Positions 42,752 to 54,500 of a DNA stretch of 64,000 bases are shown in pieces (the first letter of the stretch is position 1; every line of letters begins with the position of its first letter). Below the pieces are notes generated by a model. That model was given only the letters and a program-made list of their open reading frames with translations. It was not told where the DNA came from and did not search any database. The DNA comes from Incurvaria masculella (lineage: Eukaryota > Arthropoda > Insecta > Lepidoptera > Incurvariidae), in contig OX335656.1 in NCBI GenBank assembly GCA_946894095.1, positions 4,727,001-4,791,000 on the forward strand, written 5' to 3'. The position numbers and the translations under genes were made by a program.

Positions 42752-44123
42752 TAATCAATTATGGACATACTTCGGCTGCTCATTCATCAAACCAATGATA
42801 AATAATATGCTGCTAGCTTCCAGATGAAAGTTTGTTAACTTTAAATTGTTTAGGGCACTACCTATTGATGTGTTTGGTTTATAAAGAGTGATCAACGAAT
42901 TTGTCGATAGCAAACATTTGAATTGATTTACTTTTGTGGTTCATCAATTTCCATATAAGATTGAAATAATATGTACATATTCGTGGTCTTCTTTTAGTTT
43001 AATTTTATGTCAGGTAGAAATAAAATGTTTGATACATTATCATTTGGAATATCACCATGCTGGCAATGTGAAAAATAAAACGATATAGGCTGTTTTAAAC
43101 TTTGTATAACATGCATGATTTTGAACTAAAGGAAGACATCCAGCTTATTACAGGGATTCCTCATTACTGTTACTAACTCATATCAAACTTGACCTTCTAG
43201 GGCCTAGGAATATGCTGTTGTGCATAACTTGCCAATAGATTCACAATCTGCAGCCAGCTGCAGCTTTGTCTTGTTCTATGCCATTTTAAATGTTGTGATT
43301 GGTCTTTTTTATCTTTTTGCACAGTACTGAAGTTAGGAAGCTATTCCATCAGCATTGAACAATACTTTTACGAGTAATTTCAAGCTTGATATGAGTTAGT
43401 ATCCGAGGCAAAATCAACGCAACAAGCCCGGGGATGTTCACTGATGAGAAAATATTCTCAAATATTTTATAATTGACTGCAACTCGATATGAAGGGGGCT
43501 GCTGCAGCCGGCTGTGTGCTGGTCCTCGGCAATTTGTACGCTTGTATTTTGTAGATAACCCCGTAGACTGATCTAATTCGTTACGCTCCCATAGATCGTG
43601 CGCTTTCATACTTGTTCACCCACCAGGGTAGCACGAGTCGGGAGGAGCGAACAATTGCACATAGAGTGTATGTATTATAATGTATGGGCATAATTATTAT
43701 CATATGGACACTGTGTATTTTTTGGATGTAACTAAAGCCAAGTTTGATTTTCATTAGAAAAAAAAATTGACGATAAAAAAGGAAGGAATAATAAAGAGAA
43801 ATTATTTCTTAGTAATGTGTTTCATTTGTAACGAAATAGTATTTCTGACAAACAGCAATGACCTACGTAACTTTTAACAATGCAATATGATTTCACAATT
43901 GCTCTACAAGGATATTATTGGAAGACAGATCAACAAAAAAAAACAGGCTTTTTACTCGTGGACGAGGTTCAAAATAATTCAATTTAAATGTTACTTTATA
44001 CAGGTATAATTGCATCAAAAGTATTTATTATTAGGAAAATATCAGTATAATGTTAAAAAAACATGGAACTCTCGCAGGTTTTACGGCTGGAGTGCACAAT
44101 GTCTGATTAGTATATAGGTATGG
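42752..44123 (+). other. Gene-free stretch, possible distal sbb 3' UTR
   Basis: AT-rich. Contains a candidate poly(A) signal at 43790. Nothing else was recognised. Confidence 0.35.
43790..43795 (+). terminator. Candidate distal poly(A) signal for sbb
   Basis: AATAAA followed about 20 nt later by a T/GT-rich segment (TGTGTTTCATTTGT). Linking it to sbb is inference based on the lack of a better signal and of any intervening gene. Confidence 0.35.
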
Positions 44124-44529
44124 CTAGGGTTGCCATCTGTCCCGATATAACGGGACTGTGACTGCTATGAACCTTCTTGTCACGACATCCCGATAAGACC
44201 CAATTTTGTCCCGATTTCGCGAGTCGCCGCTGCCGCCACCAACCGTTGCTACTAAAATACTGTTACGAGCTTGACTCAAGTAACGCCATCTGTTAAGCTC
44301 AACATGTACCTAAATGGTATAAATACGTAAAAGAGAAAAAATAATGCTCTAAAGGGGTGAAATCTTCTGAAAAATATAGTGTGCCAACTTATTTATTTAT
44401 ACTTATATTCTGCCGCAAGTTCCATGTAATGTCAATAAAAAAAATATTATATAATATTTATTTTTAAATTTCTACCTACCCCAATTCCGAGTGTCCCGAA
44501 AAGGTCCTAGTTAGATATGGCAACCCTAG
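44124..44529. mobile_element. ~400-bp MITE with CTAGGGTTGCCAT ends
   Basis: Ends CTAGGGTTGCCATCT and ATATGGCAACCCTAG are complementary. Inside, TGTCCCGATATAACGGG and related TCCCG words recur. The end resembles 6330-6355. Confidence 0.75.
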
Positions 44530-44599
44530 AGCTCACGTTATCAATTTATATGAGAAAGTTGTGCAGCCACTGTAGCGAACGAAATAATAACCCTGATGA

Positions 44600-44745
44600 A
44601 ATGAATGAAATGATTGACCCTGGTTCATTCAATGCGATGGTACAAGCCGGGTGGGATTAACCCTACCACCTTGTAAATAAAGAAGGACCTACAATTTAAC
44701 GTGGAATTCGAACCACGTACGAGGTTTTCTCGACTGAAGGATTCC
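44600..44745 (-). mobile_element. tRNA-derived SINE fragment
   Basis: ATTCAATGCGATGGTACAAG, TTAACCCTACCACCTTGTA and GAATTCGAACCACG are the reverse complement of the SINE body. Confidence 0.7.
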
Positions 44746-44956
44746 TAATATCTGAACGCGGAATTCCATGAAGGCCTAATTATTTCGACTCATAGATAAT
44801 ATAATATTACTGTTCGCCTGCCCGGCATGGATGTTGTCCTACCCCCTCCAAGCGCCAGCCACTGCACAGACATCAAATCCGATATAGATTTTGTTTTGCG
44901 CAGCTGTTTGCGAGCGACCGGCCCACATTCTTGCTGCTTAGTAGGTGTCTGCTCAT

Positions 44957-45079
44957 GGAAGCGAAAGCGAAAAGTTCTCGTGTTCGCCGCTGTCAAACTG
45001 TGTACAGAAAAAAGTAGGCATCTTTTTTCTACATTGAGTTTGACAGCACCGAACACGAAAACTTTTCGGTTTTGCTTCC
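44957..45079. mobile_element. 123-bp fold-back element
   Basis: Arms of about 50 bp pair with few mismatches: GGAAGCGAAAGCGAAAAG with CTTTTCGGTTTTGCTTCC, then GTTCTCGTGTTCG with CGAACACGAAAAC, then GCTGTCAAACT with AGTTTGACAGC. Confidence 0.85.
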
Positions 45080-45345
45080 TGAGTTGATAGGCAGATGAGA
45101 TTCTCACCTGTGTGTCACCGCTGAGTCGAGTTAGTCACAGATGAAAGTGAAACTCTTTCGCCTTACGTCATCAAACATCAAATGTTAGGTTGAGCTATTG
45201 CACTATAATTAGAATAATTAGAAAAGGACAACACTAGGGTGACTCGTGGCTGTCATATCATGAGTACGAAAGCGTTATGACTCACTGATGAGTCACCGGT
45301 GAGTCATAACGGTCGCTAGGCCGCCCGAAGGTGCCGTCTTTGCAA

Positions 45346-45383
45346 CTGATTTAGGCACCTATACATATAGGTGCCTAAATCAG
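45346..45383. repeat. Near-perfect palindrome, 18-bp arms and 2-nt centre
   Basis: The arm CTGATTTAGGCACCTATA and its exact complement are separated only by CA. Immediately upstream, around 45280-45310, TTATGACTCAC and GTGAGTCATAA form another inverted pair. Confidence 0.95.
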
Positions 45384-45645
45384 GTACGTTATGCCTCTAC
45401 TGCGTGAGGGTGTCAGTGTGGTGTGTGCGTTGAGTTCCGGTGCGCGGGGGTTAGACCAATGGACAAGAAGAGTATTTCTTAAAATTTTCAAATCTCAGAG
45501 CCGCGCTGACTTCACGACTGTCTTACAAATATCTAGTTTACCATAATATAAGACGTCTGAATAATTTTTTTAAAACAGCTGCATTTTAAAAAACTGTTTT
45601 TTGGCCAGTTTGGTATGTTTTCGGATGTATCATGTACTTAGTCAG

Positions 45646-46413
45646 TCAGCGTGTTTGCGTCCACTGCTGGACATACGCCTCTCCAATCCTTTTCCAGTCC
45701 TCCCGGCCCTCAGCGGTACGGAACCACTGCTTTCCGCCGACGCACATGATGTCGTCTTCCCACCTGGCGGGTGGTCTTCCCACACTCCGTTTGCCTGTCC
45801 ACGGCCGCCAGTGTAGGACACGGTTACTCCAACGGTCGTCGTCTCTTCGGCTGACGTGACCAGCCCACTGCCATTTTAGCTTAGCCACCCGGTGTCCAAT
45901 ATCGACTACTTTGGTACAGTCGTTTCCTCTCAATTGTATACACTGGAAAGAGAAGGAATTCCTAAGTCCCTTTTACTCTATGGTTGACTTTAGCATGACA
46001 GAAAGAGATCTCAAATTTGTCTCTATTTCCGGTGTATAGATTTCAGACGAAACGACTGTACGTCGGCGGATTGCTTCGTTACGCACCATATCCCGTAGCG
46101 ATATTCCCAGTATGGCTCGCTCCATTGCTCGCTGGGCAACTTTCAACCTTTGGACAACGGCGACCGTCAGAGTCCACGTTTCACACCCGTACGTCATAAC
46201 CGGGAGGACGCACTGGTCATATATTCGGGTCTTTAAATTTTGCGGAAGGTCAGACCTCAGAGCGAACTTAAGCTTTCCGAAGGCAGCCCAACCCAGTTGA
46301 ATCCGTCGCTCAACCTCCCTAGACAGTCCTTGTCTACCAAGCCGCAGGATTTGACCGAAATATACGTACTCTTCATCCTGTTCGATCACTTCTCTTTCTT
46401 TTCTCACTCTCAT
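45646..46413 (-). mobile_element. RTE-type LINE, C-terminal region of reverse transcriptase, decayed and interrupted
   Basis: On the - strand the upstream part (46413 to 46059) encodes LPVMTYGCETWTLT, LKVAQRAMERAILGISLRD and NEAIRRRT. The downstream part (45916 to 45646) encodes KLKWQWAGHVSRR, SVGRPPARWEDD and the AYVQQW end. These are hallmarks of the endonuclease-reverse transcriptase proteins of RTE-like elements. The two parts are separated by the 142-bp MITE at 45917-46058. Confidence 0.85.
45917..46058. mobile_element. 142-bp MITE with TA target duplication, Tc1/mariner-like
   Basis: TA at 45915-45916 and 46059-46060 flank arms CAGTCGTTTC and GAAACGACTG, with imperfect pairing continuing to about 36 bp (TATACAC and GGAAA on both sides). 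Deleting it and one TA restores the expected RRRTKVVDI junction of the RTE protein in frame, so the boundaries are well fixed. TA duplication is typical of Tc1/mariner elements; no transposase is present. Confidence 0.88.
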
Positions 46414-46423
46414 TCATCCACTC

Positions 46424-46456
46424 TCCTTCAAATCAAATCAAATCAAATCAAATTTT
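46424..46456. repeat. (AAATC)n microsatellite
   Basis: Five to six CAAAT units. Such a run often marks an RTE LINE 3' end, consistent with the neighbouring fragment only if the pieces were rearranged. Confidence 0.7.
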
Positions 46457-47098
46457 ATTTTATAAAGGTACAGTAGAAAAACAGTTATGTTCCCTCTTTC
46501 CCAAACTAGTGCTTGACTGTATCGCGTCACTAATGTATGTTGTCCATAGGCGCCTAAGGCTCGCTACACGTTCAGAAATAAGTGGCAATATCGAAGCAGC
46601 GGTGGTTAGGGTAAAAATCGTGAGCTAGCCGCCACACGTTCCTGCCGCTCAGTGCCAAGCCGTCCGTGCAGTGAGGCGGTCGTCAGGCAAGATGCCATCA
46701 ACGTTCTCTAAGCACCAAAAAATCGGCATCGCTCTGGCACTCTCTGCAGTGCAACCGATCTCAAAAAGAAGAAAAAGGAAAATCTGGGTGAAGAAATGGT
46801 TATTGAAGCGCAATGAATTGAACCACATAAACATTAGGGAACTGGAACCAGTGGCCCAAAAAAACTTTATCCATTGTTTTGAAGAGCCGAAAAGAAAATA
46901 ATCGCTGTTTTTTTTATCATACAGATATAATATCTCCTTGAATAAGTCGAAGACTTTCACCCAAGCCTCTCTCTCCTTATCCTTCGTCATATCTCAGGTA
47001 TGAACAATCGATCGAAAACAAACTATACCTATGCGCACGTTGTTTTCGCGCATAACTGATGAGTAAATTGCTCCAATTTGCCACTACACGTTCCTTTT
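46457..47098. other. Intergenic, unclassified
   Basis: Short open frames on both strands without recognisable domains. No repeat was recognised. Confidence 0.35.
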
Positions 47099-47407
47099 TT
47101 AGGGTTCTGTACCCAAAGGGTGCCAAGGGAACCCTATTACTAAGTCTCCGCTGTCCGTCCGTCCGTCCGTCTGTCACAGGGCTGTATCTCAGTCCCCTTA
47201 ACAGATAGACAGCTGAAATTGTCACGTGTATTTTATTTATTATTCATGTGTATTTATTTTACCGCTATAACAACAAATAGTTAAGATTAAAAATAATTAA
47301 AATTAAGGGGGGCCCCCATACATAAAACGTGATTTTTTTGTATTAAATCTTTAACGATGGTACGGAACCCTTCGTGTGCGAGTCCGACTCGCACTTGGCC
47401 GGTTTTT
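47099..47407 (-). mobile_element. GGCCAAGTG-type interspersed repeat
   Basis: Runs from TTAGGGTTCTGTACCCAAAG to CGCACTTGGCCGGTTTTTC, full length, with (CCGT)n near 47155-47170. Confidence 0.85.
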
Positions 47408-48520
47408 CTCTCGCCGACCAACGATTGGACCTAAATCGTGAGCTCGCCTGTCCCGATTTCAAGTCGGGTGGAATTATAAGAATTACTGCGTCGGCATTGC
47501 GCCGACTTGCCGCTGCACGGGCCGATTTAGGAGGCAATTTAGGGCGCTCCTCCCCCTCCTCCGATTTCGGCACCGATTTAGGAAGGTGTGGCTGGCCTTT
47601 AATAACTTTACTATCTGTTTTTAAGGGATTCTGAAAGAGGTGTACTGAAAACCAGCTTAGCAGCGCGAGCTGCGTACCGGCTGAGTGCATACCTATTTAG
47701 CGCAAGACTTACGTATGTAGACTAGGTTAAATTAATCTTTATGCATGCTTTTTATGTTATAAGTTATCTCTTTTTTATTATGTCTTGTTTATTGTTGTTT
47801 TTATGTGTGTTGCGCTGAATAAACGATTTGATTTGATTGGACATGTTTTTTAAGTTGTGAATTACATTCACATTATTTTACAGAAATAAAATTTAATTTT
47901 AAAAGTTTCTGCAATATCGTTTCATTGAGACGCGGTTACCATTTCGATGTCCTACACGGAATCAAAGAATATAGTACCACGGAATGTCTCGTCGAACTGT
48001 AAACACCGAAGCTGCCACGCGAAAGGAGTGGAGTGGGCAATACGAGGAGCAAACATGTATGCAAGGGGGGAATAGTAATTTTGGAACACGCGTGCGTAGC
48101 AGAGTTCGGAAAAGTAGCCGCGATATTCTCTTTCTACGGTGCGTAGAGTATTGCATAGAACATAAATAGTCTAACGATAGTGTATTCTGTGTTTCGGAAC
48201 ACTTTGGCCTAGAATCCAACTAGCGCAAAAGTTCGCCTTTTCAAAAAAGTAAAAAAAACGTAAACAACTTTTTGAATTTCGATCGATTGGATGCGCTTGA
48301 GTTGAACGTTGAATATTTAAAAATATTAAAAATGGAACGATTCGTGTGAAATTATGTTTGAATAGCAGCAAGGGAATCGTGCTTAGTTGGAATTATTGGT
48401 CAGGACCAAAATCTGCACCACGGATCAACTTAGTTTATGTACTTCTCGCGCGACAGGAAGTGGACCGTTGCGTGACTGAATAAGCGTTCGCTCCAGGGGA
48501 GCCGTAATTAATAACAAAGG
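47408..48520. other. Intergenic upstream of ANKLE1, with a LINE 3' tail at ~47700-47850
   Basis: TGCGCTGAATAAACGATTTG followed by ATTTGATTGG at 47810-47842 resembles an RTE-type LINE 3' end. The last few hundred bases before 48521 must contain the ANKLE1 promoter and 5' UTR; no TATA box or other element could be assigned. Confidence 0.4.
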
Positions 48521-48585
48521 ATGAGCAGTTCCTACACGAGGGACTTGTTCTTGTTGTACGACTTCATACAGAATGGAGACTCAGA
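48521..48585 (+). CDS. ANKLE1: ANKLE1 exon 1
   Basis: ATG preceded by in-frame TAA TAA CAA AGG. It encodes MSSSYTRDLFLLYDFIQNGD, the cap of the ankyrin domain. Donor GA|GTAAGT. Confidence 0.9.
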
Positions 48586-51500
48586 GTAAGTCTAGTCATA
48601 TTCCTTTTCACCTCTTTAGGGTATAAGTCATTGAATTTTCTGCTTCGTTATCCTCTCTGATGAAATACGTAGAAATTCCGATGAAAATAGAATGAGGCAA
48701 TATAATTTCAGATATTTCTATAACAATTTTTCTATAATATTCACTGGGATATCATAGAATAGTAGCAGTTTATGTATTCTTCATGTTGAATACTTTTACT
48801 GGCGAACACCCTCATGTGTGATGTGAATACCTTCAATGTGATCAATTGCACGCTAAAGTGTGAAGTGTGCATTGCAGGTTATTGCAGCGCTACCTGTCGA
48901 GAAATAACGTGGATGTCAACGTGGTGCTACCATGCAAGGGTGTAGGATTGCTACACCTTGCGGTTGGTATTGAACCTGAACATGCCTCCGTCCAATGCAC
49001 TGAAATACTTCTTAAACATGGCGCAGACCCAAACCTCTGGTATGTAATGGTTCAGCTTTTTAATTTTATAATTTACTAGCTGCGGTACCCGGCTCTGCTC
49101 GGGTTAGTGTCACCTAAATTTTTTCATGGATAAAAAGTTGCCCACAGGGCTGGTCCAAAATAGGGTTAATTTAGTGCAGGACAATGTATCCATCTACCAA
49201 ATTTAATCAAGATCGTTTGAGCCGAATTAGCATGATTTAATGAGAAACATCCAATAATTCACATTTAGAGCTTCGTTGACATTTGGTGGCTATTTAACCC
49301 TTTCCCCGCCAGGAACGTATATATCCGTCAGAGCAAGGCATTCTGCAGGCGCCATCGTCGGATATATCCGACAGAAAACTACTCCACTTCAAACATTAAT
49401 AAAACTTTACTGATTACGAAATAATGTGTTTTATTTACATAATTGCACAGTACATACTAGCGTTCATTCGATTTCTACTGTTTCAAGAGTGGAATCACAC
49501 TATTTGTAACAAAACAAACAACAATTCAAGACTGCATATTATCGAAATAATTGTATTGTGGCGTATTGAGAAGGATTATGCCAAAAAACCTTGGCGGTGA
49601 AAGGGTTAAAAAAAAAGCATTTGCCGCCAGAACCTTTCTGCACTTGCACTGCTACATTGCTTACCTAGTTAGTAAGTAATGTGTAACGTAGGTAAGTTTT
49701 GCTTGGACTCCAACCCACAGCCAGCCTCGAAATCGAAAACGGTAACCCATCCCGAACCTGACTACTCCCAGGGATGCTATACGTTGATAAAATACTCATA
49801 TAAATTTATACATAAATTATGGTTACCGTCTGCCAGTATCATTTATTAAAACGGATTTTAAAAAATCTAAATCTACATTTCTCTGCCTGGGAGGTCGTAA
49901 TTCATTTTCATGTCCGATAAATTTTATTTCGTGCTGACAATTATAAACCAAAAACCGGCCAAGTGCGAGTCGGACTCGCACACGAAGGGTTCCGTACCAT
50001 CAACACCAAAAAATCACGTATTTTACCTATTTGGTGTTATAGTGGCAAAATAAATACACACTCTGTGAAAATTCTGCCTATAACGGTTCATGAGATACAG
50101 CCCTGTGACAGACGGACGCACGGACGGACGGACAGCGGAGGCTCTAGTAATAGGGTTCCTTGTTTAAAATTCGAATTTTGGTAATGTCCTAAAATCATAT
50201 CTGATACCACATGAAATCTGACTAAAGGTGCCATGGGTGAAAACCTGCAAATAACCCACTTTCCTAAAAAAAAAAACTGGAACAAATGATTTTAGTTATT
50301 GCGTTATGTCTTCGCACTCAAAAGAAGATGTAAACACCTGCGGGTGTGTTTGATGCAGCCTTCCCTGAAATTAGCATTCTTGTGCTGCTTACATAATGAT
50401 ATAGTCACACTACAGAGCATTAATGTTACCAGAGTTGTCAGTCTGAGTTCTCACCTAAATTGACGTTTACAGCAAACTGATTAACTGGCGTTTTCTGTAA
50501 AAACGTTAAACTCCATACAAGTTTTTACTAGATATTCTGTGGTTTTACTTCTTCAAGCTGTCAAAGTTAAACTCGGACTTCCGATTTTTATGAAAACGCG
50601 GAGTCGGCGTAAACGGAAACGTCGACGTATTTACGGCAACGTTGAGTAAGCTGTCAAATCAAACTCGGACTCGCAAATGTTAGTTCAATAACGCCCTCTG
50701 CGCGAGCTCTTCAATTTTTCTATACATTTGTAAACGCCAGTCGATTGGTTAGGCGTAAACGGCGGTTTAGGTGACAGCTGGGACTACAGGCTCTGGCCTT
50801 TAACCGATGTGAGTTTAGTTAAAAGTTGCTGTTGCAGAAACACATTTAGACTAGAAGACAATATAATATTATTACATTATTATTTATAGGCTAATAGCTT
50901 TAAGCTGATGCGCCTTTATCACAACACTTATTTATTTATTCATTAAAATTTATTTTTTTATTTTATATGATTGTCCAGTTTATTTTTGAAGGAATTTACG
51001 GAGACAGCGTTTACAACTTCACTGGGAAGACTGTTCCAAGATTCTACTACTCTGTTGGCAAGAAAGTGTCGTCGAGGGTTCTGCTTCGACCGAATGTGAT
51101 TTTTTGAGTGCCCTCTCAGGTTTTTAGTATTAGCAAGGGTGAACTTATCTTGTAGCTTGGTAGAGTTGTAAGAAGAGTTGAGAATTTTAAATGTTTCAAC
51201 AAGATCTCCCCGTTCTCTTCGTTCTTGTAGAGTGGAACAACAACTCAACAGGATTTAAATTGGCATCTGCATATGAAAGTTACACTACATCGCGTGAAGG
51301 CTAACGAAGGAATGGCACATTCCAGCTCGGACGAGGGCACGACGCCCGTGCACGTGGCAGCGGTGTGGGGTCGGCTGGCGGCGCTGCGGCTGCTGGTGGC
51401 GTGCGGGGGGGACCCGGCGCGGCGCGACGACGACGCGCGCACCGCCTACGAGTACGCGGCGCGCGAGCAGCAGTGGCCGGTGTGCGACTACCTGAGGCGC

Positions 51501-54500
51501 ACCTTCTGTGACGACGCCACTGCTACCGGCCCGGCGGATGCCGGAGAAGACTTGGACAGTAGCGTGTGCAGTTACACACTCAAACTAGGTACATACTGCT
51601 ATTATATGCAAATAAATAAAGCCATGTTAGCCCACGAGACTCATCACTGAGTATGCTTCATAGAGATAGGTGAATTTCTTTTAGAATAAACACAGCTGAA
51701 GAATTTCGTGCCGTAAACCAATGTCAATCTGTTTATAGCATTTCATATGGATGACTCCCTTTTTTTTTCTTTTTTTTATGCGACCTGACATGGATGGCTA
51801 ATACCACACAACTATCGTTATGATATTAGCCCAATACACCACATTCCCGAAGGAATTAGGTGCCATGCCAGGACCTTCCCTTTATGAGCACGGCTACATT
51901 GAGCTGGATGGAAAACACGGACCATTTTTCATTGCCGCTTCGAACATCTTTTCATCCAATGCGATGGTACCAACCCAGGCGGGCTTAAACCCTACCACCT
52001 AGTAGGGGAAGGGAATCTACAGTTTTTACATGGATTCCGAACCATGGAGCAGCTCGCATTCACAACGAAATGCACTTAGCGAACTAGAAAGAGAAAGAAA
52101 ATGGTGCATGTCGGAATTGAACCCAAACCTCTGGTACCCTAGGCGAGTCCCCGCGCCTCTAGGCTACGAGCCGCTCAAGTCCTCCGATCAGACAATGCTG
52201 ATTAAATTAATCTGAAGCTTGAAAAAAAATTAAAGTTTTGAAACTATGTTTAGATCGAGTTTTGGTGTCGACGGGGCACGTGGTGGCCGAGTACGCGCCT
52301 GTGTCGGAGGAGCAACTGAAGGGCATACCACAGTGTAGGAAGTCTGAGATGGTGCGGGAGTGGTGCGATAAAACCACTCTCATAGTGAACCGCCTCTACC
52401 CCACCATATCAAACCAGACCTATCAAATCCAAGATGAGTCGGTACCGTGGAAACCTGGAGATCTTACCACAAACACTTGTCCAGATGTAACTATAAACCT
52501 CAATACGAAAAAATCGGAGATTAAATCGCCTAATGAAACCAAAGGTAGTTTTAAGTCATGTTTTTCTACAAAACCGTCATCAGAGGAATTGGGTGTAAGT
52601 GGAATACAAGTATTACAAGAAACGATAAGTGAAGAAGATCCCAACTGCAACTGTGTCTGCCACGAAGCATACTCGAAGCCTGACATCTGCTCGCGTAGAG
52701 TTAGCGTGTATGAAAACTTTTCACTTCCCGGCTCTCCAACCAACATAACCCACCAGAACTATAAAAGTAAGACGAGTTTGCGAAAAAATAAGTCTAATAA
52801 CAGTAAAGATTCATCGACGACCAATTCGAGCCAAAATAAGTCTATCAAGAGTAATGAAATGCAAATGAAAAATGTATCTTTAATGACTTCTGTTCATAGT
52901 AATGTTTTGACACTGGATGCAACCAATAGAGTCACCAACGAATCTGATGGATTTTACTACGTAGACTACAAAAGTCTAAATGATGCTTTAGCAACTGTAC
53001 AAAACGAGACCAATGAATGGTTGTCACAATCCAATAGTAGCAACGATTCCGAGGAACATCTAACCACAGATGTGATAGAACTAAACGATTCTGACGAGCA
53101 TCTTGCGATAGATGCCATAGAGCTTAATGATTCGGACGTCATAGCTGTCACGGACGGTAATATAATTGACACGGATGTGAAGAATGATGACAGTGATACC
53201 AGGAGAGCATCTCAGCAGAGCAGTGGCGTGCACAGCAGTGGTTCAAGCAGTAGTATAGCTATAGCAAGCGTGCAGGAGGAGTACAAGTATGAGGATGCAG
53301 AGGAGGATGTGGTGCTCATTGAGAAGAGACTTATAATACCATCTGTTGTGTGAGTATCTACTTAGGTCTGAGTACCTATTTTTTACTAGGCATTTTGTGT
53401 TAAGCCAATAATATGGCGTATATTAATGGCCCAAAGTCTAGAGGTCAGTGCCTGTGGTTTCTTAAAGCAATGGGTTCGAATCCCAGGGTACCCCTTTCTT
53501 TCTTAGAAGACAGTGAAATGTGCATTTTCGTTAAGAATGTGACTGCATGATTTGGAACATTTAACCTCTGAAAGATTCTCCTTTTTTTTCTTCCAAATAA
53601 TAATCAGCCAATCCATTGTGTGGACTCGACGAGATACCCCCCACATGGCTCGGATATTTTCCGTGGTGCCATCGAAAGCGGAGTTGAAGGGCTTTTCTTT
53701 TGAACTAAATTCTGTATGATTTGACATTCCGTGGTTCACACTCTTTTTAGGGTTTGTAAGAATGTCTTACTCACGGTCGGTCGATGGATGATGCGACGTT
53801 AAGGACCAAACATTTCTCAATCCTGCCATCATGTACTTAGTTTGAACTAACTGAACTGACTGATGTTGACTTGGTCAATATTCAAGAATAGTTCAACTTA
53901 TAAGTCATTATTGAAGCCTATGCATCATCATTTGATGAAGGCAAGCATCTTTTAGCAGCACGAGATAGTATTATCAATATTGTCAAAAGTTGCTTATCAA
54001 AAATAACATATCAAGATCGCGAAACACATCAACATATTTCAATTGGATTTATTCAATAAGGTTAATTTTATTTCGGAAGTGCTTCTTTTCTGTGCTAATT
54101 TGATGTAAGTACACTTTCCACAATAAAAAAGGTGTTTAATTATTTAGATTCGATTTAGATACAATGGCAGCATTATTCATATCATGTAGAAAAATAAATC
54201 TGAACTGTGTGATGTTTTGATAACTTTAAAAATTTCGCAGTCTTTGGCGGAAGTATAATTTGTTAGTTTAAGGTGGGCCTTCCCGCTCATCTCCCCATAC
54301 AAACGTGGAAAGAAGATCACGCCCATATTTCTTGTCTGAGATCCCAAATTTTGCTCAAAATAGCTTTATTTGATCGAACTGATGTCTGATGACCGTTGGC
54401 ATTGTAAAATTGCGTTTGGTTTCTAAGTTACAAGGTCCAAAGGTTTGAATTTTTTGCGCGTTTTATACAATAACTTTGGAGGAGGATTACTCAACGATAA

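Noticed and set aside
44827..45107. Overlapping frames on both strands around 44.8-45.1 kb
   Set aside because: The two peptides resemble each other because the DNA is a fold-back element.
51273..51325. Upstream extension of ANKLE1 exon 3
   Set aside because: The frame is open and starts with ATG, but only the acceptor at 51325 keeps phase with exon 2 and restores the ankyrin pattern.
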